Assembly: GCA_900541835.1 (NCBI GenBank)
Contig: UQLL01000007.1
Span: forward strand, 27,915-91,914
Length of the DNA: 64,000 nt
Direction of reading: 5' to 3'
DNA from: an uncultured Porphyromonadaceae bacterium
GTDB taxonomy: Bacteria > Bacteroidota > Bacteroidia > Bacteroidales > Muribaculaceae
Shown here one piece after another: positions 18,220 through 26,547 of this stretch; within the stretch, counting starts at the first letter, position 1; each line of letters starts with the position of its first letter. The translations under genes and the position numbers were made by a program. The notes beneath the pieces are model-generated. The model made no database searches. It had not been told where the DNA came from and worked only from the letters and a program-made list of their open reading frames with translations.

Positions 18220-20019
18220 TCAGCTCCTGCGGATATGGCGGTATGCCTTTTCGGTAAGCTCCTCCTTGCTGGGCAGGAAGCGTCGGCTCTTGGTGGCGTC
18301 GCGTATCGAGTCGGCCTGTGCCGTCGGCACTGCCAGCTTGGCAAAAGTAGTGTCACTGTAGAAAGGCACCAGCTCATAACCGGGTGCCAGCGGCACAGAG
18401 TCGGGCAGTTCGCGGACGCGGATCCCGGCCTGCCGTATGGCATATGCCTGGCTCGGCCTCAGGTCGCGCACTGCCACCTCGCGCCCTGCCAGTACCTCCC
18501 GTATGGCGCCGCGTCGGGCGCACAGCTCAGTAGTCTCCATGGCCGTGCGGGCCAGGCTCAGAAGCAGTGTCACCGCCGTCAGACACACCAGCGCCACACG
18601 GCAGGCCTTGGCCGCACGGCCTCGGAAAGCCGTCAGCGCCAGGTAGCCCAGCGGCACCACCAGCCACAGCTGAGGCACGTAACGCGCCCACCACGACTGC
18701 GCGAAGCAGAAGCAGCTCAGCGTGGCCACCACAGCCGTGTAGGCTATCCATCCGCCACTCTTCCGCCTTGCAGCATACACAGCCACGGCGCCCCAGCTCA
18801 ACACGAAAAGCAGCAGGCTGAAAGGCCCGAAACCGCCCACGCGCTGGTCGACGGCCATCGTCGCCGAATGGCTGTCGGGCGTCAGGTACGACCGCACAAA
18901 TGCCGAAAAACGGTCCATGCCGACCACAGCGGGGGCCGTGTTGCCTCCCATGATGTCCACCGCCCCCCGGCCCATCAGCGGGTAGAGCGGATGCGAGTAA
19001 TGGAGCGTGTTGGTGACGTACGGATGATAGCAGACCAGCAGTGTGCCAACCACCGCCGCCCCGACAGCCGTAAACAGGAAAAGCCTCCAGGCTGAGAGCT
19101 GTCGCCTCCTGTAGGGACGCACCCTGGTGCGTCCGTTAACCGATTGTCGTGGACCTAAAGCGGAGGCACCCTGGTGCGTCCCTAAATATGGACTCGACTC
19201 TCGACTCTCGACCCTCCACATAATATAGGCAATGGCCAGCACCGTCAGCCCCTCGTAGAAGAAGGCGTTAAACTTGGTGGCCACGGCCATGAACACCGTC
19301 AGCACCAGCGCCGACAGCCACAACGCCCGACTCTCGCCCCGCGCCAGCCCCCAGGCCGCGCAGATGGTGACCAAGATATAGAAATAGGCCGCAAAGTCGA
19401 TGTAAAAGGTAAGCGCCTGGCACAGGAAGACCGGGTTGGCCACCGCCAGACCCACCACCAGCGCCCGTTTTTTAGCTAAGAGCTGAGAGCCGAGACGTCC
19501 GCTGACGTGCCAGAGCAGCAGGCCGGTGGCCGTAGCCAACACCAGGTTCACGGCCCGGCCCGACTCGATGTTGCCGGTCATGGCCATGACACAGGCCTGC
19601 ATCATCTCCATGCCCTTGGCGTAGTGGCGAGTCCAGAGCGTAACGTCGCCGCACTCGGTCGGGTGCAGGTAGAAATTACACCCCCGGAAGAAGGCGTAGA
19701 CGGCATCCTGGTGGTACGACACGCCGTCCACCGAATAGTCGTACGTGCAACCGGCCAGCCACAGAGCCACTCCCCACACCGCCACCTGCACCAGCAGGCA
19801 ACCGGCAACGAACCATGAGCGACGAGCAATAGACTTGGCAGCAGCCGCGTCGCTGCCGCCGCTCAATAAGAATACACCTGCACCGGCCAGCAGGAAAGCC
19901 GCAGGCATAATCCAGGCATCCACCTGGCCGCCGCATAGCTGCGTCAGCGCGACCAGCACGAGCGACAGCCCGAGCGTGCCTACCATCCACAGCCCGGAGC
20001 AGAGAGATTTCGATTCCAT
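18220..20019 (-). CDS. Large polytopic membrane protein, possibly a GT-C glycosyltransferase
   Basis: 599 residues with about 11-12 hydrophobic segments. The loop after the second or third segment carries YDYSVDGVSYHQDAVYAFFRG, with acidic and aromatic residues as in GT-C enzymes such as the GT39/ArnT-like group, which use lipid-linked sugars; the family is not recognised with certainty. A 73-nt repeat (19111-19183), with flanking CTCGACTCTCGA-type repeats, is read in frame as about residues 279-303 (QGASALGPRQSVNGRTRVRP) between two membrane segments, so this loop is probably a recent insertion. The -7 box TAATTTTG at 20024-20031 ends 4 nt before the ATG, suggesting a leaderless mRNA. Confidence 0.7.
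   Translation of the reverse strand: MESKSLCSGLWMVGTLGLSLVLVALTQLCGGQVDAWIMPAAFLLAGAGVFLLSGGSDAAAAKSIARRSWFVAGCLLVQVAVWGVALWLAGCTYDYSVDGVSYHQDAVYAFFRGCNFYLHPTECGDVTLWTRHYAKGMEMMQACVMAMTGNIESGRAVNLVLATATGLLLWHVSGRLGSQLLAKKRALVVGLAVANPVFLCQALTFYIDFAAYFYILVTICAAWGLARGESRALWLSALVLTVFMAVATKFNAFFYEGLTVLAIAYIMWRVESRESSPYLGTHQGASALGPRQSVNGRTRVRPYRRRQLSAWRLFLFTAVGAAVVGTLLVCYHPYVTNTLHYSHPLYPLMGRGAVDIMGGNTAPAVVGMDRFSAFVRSYLTPDSHSATMAVDQRVGGFGPFSLLLFVLSWGAVAVYAARRKSGGWIAYTAVVATLSCFCFAQSWWARYVPQLWLVVPLGYLALTAFRGRAAKACRVALVCLTAVTLLLSLARTAMETTELCARRGAIREVLAGREVAVRDLRPSQAYAIRQAGIRVRELPDSVPLAPGYELVPFYSDTTFAKLAVPTAQADSIRDATKSRRFLPSKEELTEKAYRHIRRS
19111..19183. repeat. 73-nt composite palindromic repeat, copy 2 (inside the membrane-protein gene)
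   Basis: Same organisation as 18119-18191, including the linker GTTAACCGATTGTCGTGGAC. It keeps the host reading frame open on the minus strand. The flanks (GCTGAGAGCTG on one side, ACTCGACTCTCGACTCTCGA on the other) are the second repeat family. Confidence 0.9.
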
Positions 20020-20023
20020 GCTA

Positions 20024-20031
20024 CAAAATTA
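20024..20031 (-). promoter_or_regulatory. -7 box directly before the membrane-protein ATG
   Basis: Minus-strand TAATTTTG ends at 20024, 4 nt before the ATG at 20019. No clear -33 TTG is seen. Confidence 0.5.
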
Positions 20032-20050
20032 ATAAAATTTCGCCATGCAC

Positions 20051-20081
20051 TTGCACGGTTCGGGAAAAAGCATTAACTTTG
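20051..20081 (+). promoter_or_regulatory. Promoter for the CAT-anticodon tRNA
   Basis: TTG at 20051-20053 and TAACTTTG at 20074-20081 are 20 nt apart. The tRNA starts about 28 nt after the -7 box. Confidence 0.75.
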
Positions 20082-20109
20082 CAGCGCAAAATGGGGAATA
20101 CCCTTTGCC

Positions 20110-20183
20110 GGTCCTATAGCTCAGTTGGTTAGAGCACCTGACTCATAATCAGGGAGTCCTTGGTTCAAGCCCAAGTGGGACCA
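20110..20183 (+). tRNA. tRNA with CAT anticodon (elongator Met, or Ile2 read with lysidine)
   Basis: A 74-nt cloverleaf. The acceptor GGTCCTA pairs with TGGGACC (one T-G pair), with discriminator A. The D arm has AGCTCAGTTGGTTAGAGC, the anticodon stem-loop is CCTGA-CTCATAA-TCAGG (anticodon 20144-20146), and the T arm is CTTGG-TTCAAGC-CCAAG. CCA is not encoded. It is not the initiator type, since the first pair is a normal G-C and the three G-C pairs below the anticodon are absent. Whether it is Met or Ile2 needs a covariance model. Confidence 0.93.
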
Positions 20184-20191
20184 CCCTAAGG

Positions 20192-20233
20192 AATCTCGAA
20201 ATGTCTGAAAATCAGACATTCCGAGATTTTTCT
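20192..20233 (+). terminator. Terminator after the tRNA
   Basis: AATCTCGAAATGTCTGA and TCAGACATTCCGAGATT form a long stem, followed by TTTTCTT. Confidence 0.85.
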
Positions 20234-20277
20234 TAAAAAATCAGTACCTTTGCTTTATAATTCAACCACCGTTCAGC

Positions 20278-22029
20278 ATGAAGTCCCGACACCCAGCAGC
20301 AAGATACGCGTTTATGGTCACATTAATCCTTGTGGCATTCAGCCTGCCGTGCCCTGTCAGCGCAGACAATAGCGCAGATATTGCGACACTGCGGGAAGCC
20401 GCCGACAGCCTTCATGGCATCGGCCGCACAGACTCGGCCGCCATCGTGGGGCAACGCGTGATAGAATTGGCGGAGAAAACCGGCAATCCGACGCTGATAG
20501 TGGGAGCACATTCGTCGCAGGGTGTCTACCTTAGGTCACTCGGGAAAATTGACGAGGCATTGAAAAACTATGAGTCGGCCCTGAAGATAGTCACTTCCGG
20601 CGCATTCCGCCAGCATCCCGACCAGGAGGCCATCGAGGAGATTGCATCGCTGTATATAAATCTTGCAGTCCTCAATCTCGACATGCAGCATAAGGGCGAT
20701 GCGGCGAAGAATGCCGTAAACTCGGCCTCCTGGGTTTCCCAAAGCAACGACCCGGAATTGAAAAGCATGATCTACGGCGTAGCCGGATCTGTGCTCACAG
20801 GGTGCGGCGATCTTGACAAGGCCATGAAGTACCAGAAGCTGGCATACGGCAACGCAATTGAATCGGGCAACGATGAAGCCGCATTCCGCGCCGCCGCATA
20901 CACTATGCTCATAGCCGACCGCACTGGAAACAAGGCGGCAGCGAATGAGTGGAGGGTCAGATGCAATGAGCTGCTGCCCGACATCAAGTCCCCGATGGCA
21001 CTGCTGGTATTCTACCAGGCCGAATGCTCGATATGCCTTAAAAACAACGACTACAACGGCTCTGTAACCTGGTTCAACAAGATTCTCAGCCTCGACGGCA
21101 TCGACAACCTCCCTTTCGTGAAGCTCGACTGTTACGGAAATCTGCATGAGGCATATGCACACTTGGGCGACTACACAAACGCATACAAGACGCTGCTGAA
21201 GGCTTATAACCTGCGCAACGAGCTGTGGGAGGAAGAGAAGTCACAGAGCCTCCAGGAGCTGACGGTGAAATATGACTCCAAGGAGAAGGAGCTCGCCTTG
21301 ACCCGGAGCGAGGCAAGGAGGGCACAGACTCTCATGTGGCTGTTTGCAGCTCTCGGGCTCCTGCTTATCTGCGCCGTGGTCTTCATCGTCTACGCCAGCC
21401 GGCAGAAGAGGCGCCGGATGCAGCAGTACATTGAAGGCCTGGAGAACGAACGGCGCCGGATGTCGACCGAACTCCACGACGGCGTCTGCAACGACCTACT
21501 GACCATACAGATGCAGATGTCCAGGGGCGAGTCCGCCGACGCCGCCGCGATGATCGACACCTGCCGCCAGACCGTGCGCCGCATCTCCCATGAGCTCATG
21601 CCGCCCGAGTTCGCATATGCCGACCTCAGCGAGGTGGTAGGCTCTTACGTGGCCAAGCAGCGCGAAGCCCACACCGACCGCATCGACCTCGAATATGCGT
21701 CCGAGTCTGCCGGCGCCTCATTCCGCGACGTCCCCGAGGCGACCGCACTCGAAGTCTACCGCATCATCCAGGAGGCCGTCGGCAACTCCGTCAAGCACTC
21801 CGGCGCCAGCCGCATCCTGGTCAGCCTGACCCTTGCCGACAATGAGCTCACCGCGACAGTCACCGACAACGGCTCCTATAAATTCACAGACAAGAAGGGA
21901 CTGGGAGAAAAATCCATGCGCCGCCGTGCCGCCGCCGTCGGCGGCACAATTGAAATGAAAACAGTCGGAAATGGAGGGACAGAAGTCAAATTGTCCGTTA
22001 GAATCCCGAAAAACTACGGAAATCCGTAA
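20278..22029 (+). CDS. TPR-containing sensor histidine kinase, HisKA_3 (NarX/DesK-like) type
   Basis: 583 residues. Signal peptide (about 1-30), then tetratricopeptide repeats in the periplasm (about 40-340, e.g. GKIDEALKNYESALKI), a membrane segment (LMWLFAALGLLLICAVVFIVY, about 360-380), a short coiled coil, the dimerisation domain with the phospho-acceptor His400 in STELHDGVCNDLL, and a HATPase_c domain (EAVGNSVKHSG; TVTDNG; GLGEKSMRRRAAAVGG). It senses an unknown periplasmic cue and phosphorylates a NarL-type regulator, most likely the one encoded 68 nt downstream, although that gene also has its own promoter. Confidence 0.95.
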   Translation: MKSRHPAARYAFMVTLILVAFSLPCPVSADNSADIATLREAADSLHGIGRTDSAAIVGQRVIELAEKTGNPTLIVGAHSSQGVYLRSLGKIDEALKNYESALKIVTSGAFRQHPDQEAIEEIASLYINLAVLNLDMQHKGDAAKNAVNSASWVSQSNDPELKSMIYGVAGSVLTGCGDLDKAMKYQKLAYGNAIESGNDEAAFRAAAYTMLIADRTGNKAAANEWRVRCNELLPDIKSPMALLVFYQAECSICLKNNDYNGSVTWFNKILSLDGIDNLPFVKLDCYGNLHEAYAHLGDYTNAYKTLLKAYNLRNELWEEEKSQSLQELTVKYDSKEKELALTRSEARRAQTLMWLFAALGLLLICAVVFIVYASRQKRRRMQQYIEGLENERRRMSTELHDGVCNDLLTIQMQMSRGESADAAAMIDTCRQTVRRISHELMPPEFAYADLSEVVGSYVAKQREAHTDRIDLEYASESAGASFRDVPEATALEVYRIIQEAVGNSVKHSGASRILVSLTLADNELTATVTDNGSYKFTDKKGLGEKSMRRRAAAVGGTIEMKTVGNGGTEVKLSVRIPKNYGNP

Positions 22030-22060
22030 TTGACGCGCATCACAGGACGTGGTAACTTTG
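22030..22060 (+). promoter_or_regulatory. Promoter for the NarL-type regulator
   Basis: TTG at 22030-22032 and TAACTTTG at 22053-22060, 20 nt apart, lie just after the kinase stop codon. The ATG follows at 22098. Confidence 0.75.
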
Positions 22061-22097
22061 CAGAAAATAATCACCTGCAACCCACCACCTACTGAAG

Positions 22098-22754
22098 ATG
22101 ACCGACAAATCAATCATTTCACGGATGCGAATAGCCGTAGTCGACGACCACGACCTGATACGGGAGGGGCTGAACACAGTCCTGGTCGGCCTCGGCGTCG
22201 AGACCGTAGACAAGTTCAGCACCGCTACGGCCCTGGCCGAGCGGCTTGAGGCCGGTCAGACCTACGATTTCCACATCATCGACCTGGAGTTGCCCGACCT
22301 CGACGGCTTTGTGCTCATCGAGATGATACGGGCTCGCAATTCCCATGCCCATATAATAGTAAGCACCGTACACGACGAGATCTGGACCCTTCGCAAACTC
22401 CTTGCCCGCGACGTCGACGCCATCATATACAAGTCCGGCGACGGCAACGAGATCATCACGGCCATCGGCGAGATACTGCTTGGCCGCCACTATTACTGCC
22501 CCGGTGTGCTGAAAGCCCTGGAAGCAGCCGCAGACCCGTCGCTGCACCCCACCACTCGCGAGCTCGAAGTGCTGCATCATATCGCGCAGGGCAAGACCTC
22601 GCGCGAAATCGCCGCCGCTATGTTCGTCTCCGACAACACCGTCGAGGCCCACCGCAAATCACTGTTCGCCAAGATCGGCGCCATCAACGTGGCCGACCTC
22701 ATAGTAAAAGCCATCGACAAAGGCTATCTCCGCAAGAGCGGACTGAAGCGCTGA
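22098..22754 (+). CDS. NarL/LuxR-family response regulator
   Basis: 218 residues. The receiver domain (about 10-128) has the acidic pocket VVDDHD and phospho-acceptor Asp62 in IIDLELPDLDG. The C-terminal LuxR-type helix-turn-helix (about 150-212) contains TTRELEVLHHIAQGKTSREI and SDNTVEAHRKSLFAKIG. An alternative ATG at 22125 would start right at the receiver (MRIAVVDDHDL). Partner of the TPR kinase upstream. Its targets may include the exported protein gene that follows after 29 nt, but this is inference from position only. Confidence 0.95.
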   Translation: MTDKSIISRMRIAVVDDHDLIREGLNTVLVGLGVETVDKFSTATALAERLEAGQTYDFHIIDLELPDLDGFVLIEMIRARNSHAHIIVSTVHDEIWTLRKLLARDVDAIIYKSGDGNEIITAIGEILLGRHYYCPGVLKALEAAADPSLHPTTRELEVLHHIAQGKTSREIAAAMFVSDNTVEAHRKSLFAKIGAINVADLIVKAIDKGYLRKSGLKR

Positions 22755-22783
22755 CTCACATTCATAAACCCAATCCCCCTACA

Positions 22784-23338
22784 ATGAGAAAAACAACCCT
22801 GCTGCTGGCCCTTGCTGCCATGCTCCTGCTGCCCGTCTCCACCAATGCCCAGATAGGCAAGCTGCTGAAAAAGACCAAGAAAACCGTGGAACAAGTGCTG
22901 GCGCCGGTCACCGGCACCACCGCCGAGGCCAATCCCCTGGCCGACGTGGCCGACATACAGCTGATCTACGCCATAGGCGACACTGTATCCGCCAACTACG
23001 GCCGCGTGACGCTCGTGCTCAGCGTCAACATGAAGGTCAACAATCCGCAGATCCGGCTCGGAAGCGTCAACAACGTCGCAATGATGGCAGTGACCCCTGA
23101 CGGCAAAGTGTATAAGCCCGAGCTAAATCTCAACGGGGTATACCCCAAAGACGTTGTGGAAGGCACCGCCGTCACCATTCCGCTAAACGACCCCGACATG
23201 GTGTTCCCCGACATTCCGCTGGGCACTTCCATGTTCCAGACCGTCAAGCTGGGAGTGATGGTCGACCCACAGCACAAGGAGACCCTCACCTTCCATAACG
23301 TTCCCATCCGCTGGGAGCTCCGCACAGCTTCCCGATAA
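22784..23338 (+). CDS. Small exported protein of unknown function
   Basis: 184 residues with a signal peptide (LLLALAAMLLLPVSTNAQ). The mature part has alternating hydrophobic residues typical of a beta-sandwich (VTLVLSVNMKVNNPQIRLGS; TLTFHNVPIRWELRT). It has no cysteine or recognised motif. It sits directly after the two-component regulator and faces the convergent gene at 23418, with a shared terminator between them. I do not recognise a family. Confidence 0.75.
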   Translation: MRKTTLLLALAAMLLLPVSTNAQIGKLLKKTKKTVEQVLAPVTGTTAEANPLADVADIQLIYAIGDTVSANYGRVTLVLSVNMKVNNPQIRLGSVNNVAMMAVTPDGKVYKPELNLNGVYPKDVVEGTAVTIPLNDPDMVFPDIPLGTSMFQTVKLGVMVDPQHKETLTFHNVPIRWELRTASR

Positions 23339-23360
23339 CCTCACTTAGGCTCCATCCCAC

Positions 23361-23401
23361 AAAAATCTGCCCGTCCGATGATGAAGGATGGGCAGATTTT
23401 T
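23361..23401. terminator. Bidirectional terminator
   Basis: AAAAATCTGCCCGTCC and GGATGGGCAGATTTTT form a 14-16 bp stem with A and T runs on the two sides, placed between two convergent genes. Confidence 0.9.
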
Positions 23402-23417
23402 GCAGGCGGCGGAAGTG

Positions 23418-24542
23418 TTATTGCCGGAATTTGACAAAGAGGTCCTTGCCGTAGGCTATCCAAAGGTTGCCTTTGCTGTCGAACTCCATGAAGGCGCATC
23501 CGTAGATTTCATATGGTTCAGGAGTCTGACCTTTCCACATCTTGGGCTTCATGATGTCGGTGACGATGGGGTTGGCCTCGGCCGAAGTGAGCTTATCGCC
23601 ATAGCTGAACTCCACGAATCCTCGTCCACCCCTGGCTACAATCTTGGTCCCGTAGGCGGCGAAGTCCTCGAACGAGCCATTGATTTCGGCTACTGGACTC
23701 GCGCCCGTTTCGGTCATCTTTAATATCTGGGTCCTGGCGTTGCTGCCGAAGGAGCTGGTGCAGAGCAGCAGGTCGCCGTTGGCCTTGTTGTAGAGCAGCC
23801 GCTTCATTTCGCCATGGGCCTGGATGAATCGCCTCGTCTCGCCCATTTCAGGCACCACGGGATCGGACGTGACGTAGAATTTCGTCAGTCCGTGCTGGTC
23901 GTTTTCGCCATAGTTGATGAAATCGTTGTTGTCGAGACTGCGCCCGGAGCGCTTGTTGAGAACCACCTTGTCAAGGCATCCTGCCCAGAGGGAGTTGCCG
24001 ATCCAGTAGGCGTCGGGCACATAATCGTTGTACACCACCACGGGCTGCATGCCGTGGTTGATGTCGAATACCACTGCGTTTTCGTTCTGTCCGTACAGCA
24101 CCAGGAACCCGCCCGTAGGATCCACGTTCATGGCAGAGTACGCCTCTTCGATGTTTTTGCAGAAGTCCTTGCCGGCGGAACGCACTATCTGCGGCTTCGT
24201 GCCTTTTGCGCCGAGGCGGTAAACGCCGTCGCCGTTGACATAGAAGTAGAGGTTTTCGCCATGTCCCGCCATTCCCTGGATGGTAGTGAAGACTTTATTG
24301 GGGTTGAGGAACGCAGCGCTGTCGGCCGTCCATGTGCGGGTGTCGATGCGCCAGATCTTCCTGGAGTTTCCGGCGAACGACTCGTGCGCGTTGTGCGTCA
24401 CCCGGGTTATCTCGTCCGGCATGGCGACATGTGCGAATTTCTTCGACACCTGCTGCGCCTCGGCGCCAGGAAGCGTCGTCAGGAGTGCCACCAGCACCGA
24501 AATGAGCCGGGCCGGGAATCCGAGAGACATAGTAGTGTTCAT
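23418..24542 (-). CDS. Exported protein, probably a beta-propeller, unknown function
   Basis: 374 residues with a signal peptide (ARLISVLVALLTTLPGAEAQ). The sequence shows repeated short-strand blocks with W and G residues (IWRIDTRTWT; NLYFYVNGDGVYRLG; GGFLVLYGQNENAVVFDIN; GNLWIAYGKDLFVKF), which suggest a six- or seven-bladed propeller. Its ATG overlaps the stop of the lipoprotein gene upstream by 4 bp, so the two are translationally coupled. No catalytic motif is evident. Confidence 0.7.
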   Translation of the reverse strand: MNTTMSLGFPARLISVLVALLTTLPGAEAQQVSKKFAHVAMPDEITRVTHNAHESFAGNSRKIWRIDTRTWTADSAAFLNPNKVFTTIQGMAGHGENLYFYVNGDGVYRLGAKGTKPQIVRSAGKDFCKNIEEAYSAMNVDPTGGFLVLYGQNENAVVFDINHGMQPVVVYNDYVPDAYWIGNSLWAGCLDKVVLNKRSGRSLDNNDFINYGENDQHGLTKFYVTSDPVVPEMGETRRFIQAHGEMKRLLYNKANGDLLLCTSSFGSNARTQILKMTETGASPVAEINGSFEDFAAYGTKIVARGGRGFVEFSYGDKLTSAEANPIVTDIMKPKMWKGQTPEPYEIYGCAFMEFDSKGNLWIAYGKDLFVKFRQ

Positions 24543-25225
24543 TCCGCTTTATAGGAGAGATGCAGTGCCACGGCTTTTGTGCAGCCTTCGGCATTGTGTT
24601 TGTTGATGACGATGTCTTCGAGCTTCAGGGGAGTGCCGGCCTTGACGCCCAGCTGGTCGGAGCCGTAGACGGACAGGGGCACCACGGCCACCTTCTGGGA
24701 GAAGACCTGGTTACCTTCGGCATCGGTGCCGACCAGGTATACATGCTCGCCCAGGCCGGCGTAGCTGGAGGCGTTCTGGCCCGACAGGCTCCGGGCATCG
24801 TCGCTCTGGTAGTTTTCAGCCGCCTCTATTTCACCGGCGACCCTGAACCGAGGTGTCTGGTCCAGCTTCGACGCAAATCCGTCGAAAGTAATCGTCATGG
24901 GACTCTTGACGGTGAACTGAGGAGTCGACTGGACTTCGAGGGTAGTTCCGTCGAGAGCCTTGGCGGCTTCTTCGAGCCTGGCTCCGTAGTCCTGCTCTGC
25001 CTTTTCGACCTCGGCCATCAGCTTCCTGCCCTCTTCTTCTGTAGAAGCGGTCTTAAACTGCTGCTTCAGGGCATCCTTCTTCTCCATCATCTGGAGATAG
25101 AGGCCGGGTACGTCGCCGAAGAATTTAGAATCGGAGGCCTTGTCCGAGCCTCCGCCGCACGATGAGAGAGCAAGCGCTCCCATTGACGCGATAGCCATTA
25201 CGGCCATCAGGTGTCTGATTTTCAT
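24539..25225 (-). CDS. Lipoprotein of unknown function
   Basis: 228 residues from the ATG at 25225; the longer frame to 25345 reads through the promoter and is not used. The lipobox is LALSSCGGG with the lipidated Cys at about residue 21. A helical segment rich in Lys and Glu (about 40-90: KKDALKQQFKTASTEEEGRK) is followed by beta-rich sequence. It is the first gene of a two-gene unit with the propeller-like protein. A promoter lies at 25247-25278. Confidence 0.8.
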   Translation of the reverse strand: MKIRHLMAVMAIASMGALALSSCGGGSDKASDSKFFGDVPGLYLQMMEKKDALKQQFKTASTEEEGRKLMAEVEKAEQDYGARLEEAAKALDGTTLEVQSTPQFTVKSPMTITFDGFASKLDQTPRFRVAGEIEAAENYQSDDARSLSGQNASSYAGLGEHVYLVGTDAEGNQVFSQKVAVVPLSVYGSDQLGVKAGTPLKLEDIVINKHNAEGCTKAVALHLSYKAE

Positions 25226-25246
25226 TGCTTTGTCGTTTTTTACGGG

Positions 25247-25278
25247 CAAAGGTACGGCAGTGTTTACGTACCGCTCAA
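25247..25278 (-). promoter_or_regulatory. Promoter for the lipoprotein gene (minus strand)
   Basis: Minus-strand TTG (25278-25276), 21 nt, then TACCTTTG (25254-25247). The ATG is about 22 nt further on. Confidence 0.65.
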
Positions 25279-25365
25279 TTAATCCGTAAAAATGAATTAA
25301 CAAAGCGTAAATCAGTGTTGACAATCTCGCAATGCAGATTAACAAGACGTATAATGAGCTGATGG

Positions 25366-26406
25366 TCAGTCAGTTGACTTTTTACGGAAATCGGCAGGGG
25401 AGATGCCGACGACCTTGGTGAAGACGCGGATGAAAGCCTGTGGCGAATTGTAGCCGGACATCCCGGCGATTATCTTGACGGGATGGTCGGTGGACGTAAG
25501 CAGCCTGCGGGCATGCTCCACACGCCTGGCGTTGACATAATCGTAGAAGCATGTGGAGGCCTCGCGGTTGAAATAGGCGCTGACGTAGGTGCGGTTGGAG
25601 TTGACGGCCCGTGCAACGTCCGACACCTTGAGGTTGGGGTCGAGGAAGAGCTGTCGCTCGTCCATCAGACGCTCTATGCCTGCCCCCAGTTCGGAGATAG
25701 CCCTGGCCGGGGCGTCTTCAGGCTCGTCCATGGGGAGGTCTTCGTCCGGAGTGCCGAGCTCGTCAATCACATTCTCGTGCTTGTAGAGGAAATAATCAAT
25801 CACCATCCACATTGCCACAGATGTCGTGAGATAGATGCACTCCATCACCCCGTTGACGGCCACAGTGTCGAGGATCCATAGCGCCAACAGGGCGAAGAAG
25901 AACCATAGTATCGACGAGAGCCAGTTGAGGTTTACGTTCTCGGTGTAGGAATACTGCTCCATCAGCAGCCTGTTGTAGCGACGGATATTTACGAGCGTCC
26001 ACACCAGGTAAGCGACTCCGTAGATGGCCGAACCCACAATCATGAGCCAGTACAGAAGCAAAGCGGCCGAGAAGATGTAAGCTACGGAAATGGCGACAAA
26101 AGGGAGTATGTTGGCAATCACAATCGCCGGCGAAACGCTTCCGGGCCGGACAAGCTCGCGCAGAATCAGCGCGTAGAAGGGTACTGCCACGATGTCGATG
26201 CTCGACAGCAGCCGCCAGGAGTCGTCTCTGAGGTATGGACCGTCGACGATGAAGCCTACCGACAGCAGGCATTGCAGCCCGAGCAGGGCCATAAGCACGG
26301 CGACTACCACCGACAGCTTGCCCACTTTGCGGGCAAAGAACCAGGTGGCCATGCCGAAAAACATCACCGACAGCCCAAGCACGAACGCTATGATAATCTC
26401 TAACAT
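25366..26406 (-). CDS. Membrane-anchored AraC-family transcription regulator
   Basis: 346 residues from the ATG at 26406. The N-terminal half has about six or seven hydrophobic segments (IIAFVLGLSVMFFGMATWFF; LSVVVAVLMALLGLQCLLSV). A linker rich in Asp, Glu and Pro leads to a C-terminal AraC double helix-turn-helix (about 250-345: LKVSDVARAVNSNRTYVSAY; IIAGMSGYNSPQAFIRVFTK). Such proteins are thought to sense a membrane or periplasmic signal and act on DNA directly. It faces away from the island that starts at 26.5 kb. Its target is unknown; the lipoprotein and propeller genes just downstream on the same strand are the nearest candidates. Confidence 0.9.
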   Translation of the reverse strand: MLEIIIAFVLGLSVMFFGMATWFFARKVGKLSVVVAVLMALLGLQCLLSVGFIVDGPYLRDDSWRLLSSIDIVAVPFYALILRELVRPGSVSPAIVIANILPFVAISVAYIFSAALLLYWLMIVGSAIYGVAYLVWTLVNIRRYNRLLMEQYSYTENVNLNWLSSILWFFFALLALWILDTVAVNGVMECIYLTTSVAMWMVIDYFLYKHENVIDELGTPDEDLPMDEPEDAPARAISELGAGIERLMDERQLFLDPNLKVSDVARAVNSNRTYVSAYFNREASTCFYDYVNARRVEHARRLLTSTDHPVKIIAGMSGYNSPQAFIRVFTKVVGISPADFRKKSTD

Positions 26407-26411
26407 ACCCA

Positions 26412-26525
26412 CAAAGTTAAACAATTATTACTGATTTCATGGCGATGGATACTGTTGTTTCTTCTATTGTGTGCAGACCAATGGCTTGTCACTACAAAGT
26501 TAGCAATAATTTACCGAATGGCCAA
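26412..26525 (-). promoter_or_regulatory. Two possible promoters for the AraC-type gene
   Basis: Minus-strand TTG (26525-26523), 20 nt, TAACTTTG (26502-26495) is a full match and gives a leader of about 85 nt. A second TAACTTTG (26419-26412) ends 5 nt before the ATG but lacks a -33 box. Confidence 0.6.
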
Positions 26526-26547
26526 GTATAACCCTCAGGATTTAGTC

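Noticed and set aside
20110..20183. Initiator tRNA-Met
   Set aside because: The acceptor stem has a normal first base pair and the anticodon stem lacks the three G-C pairs of initiators, so an elongator Met or Ile2 identity is more likely.
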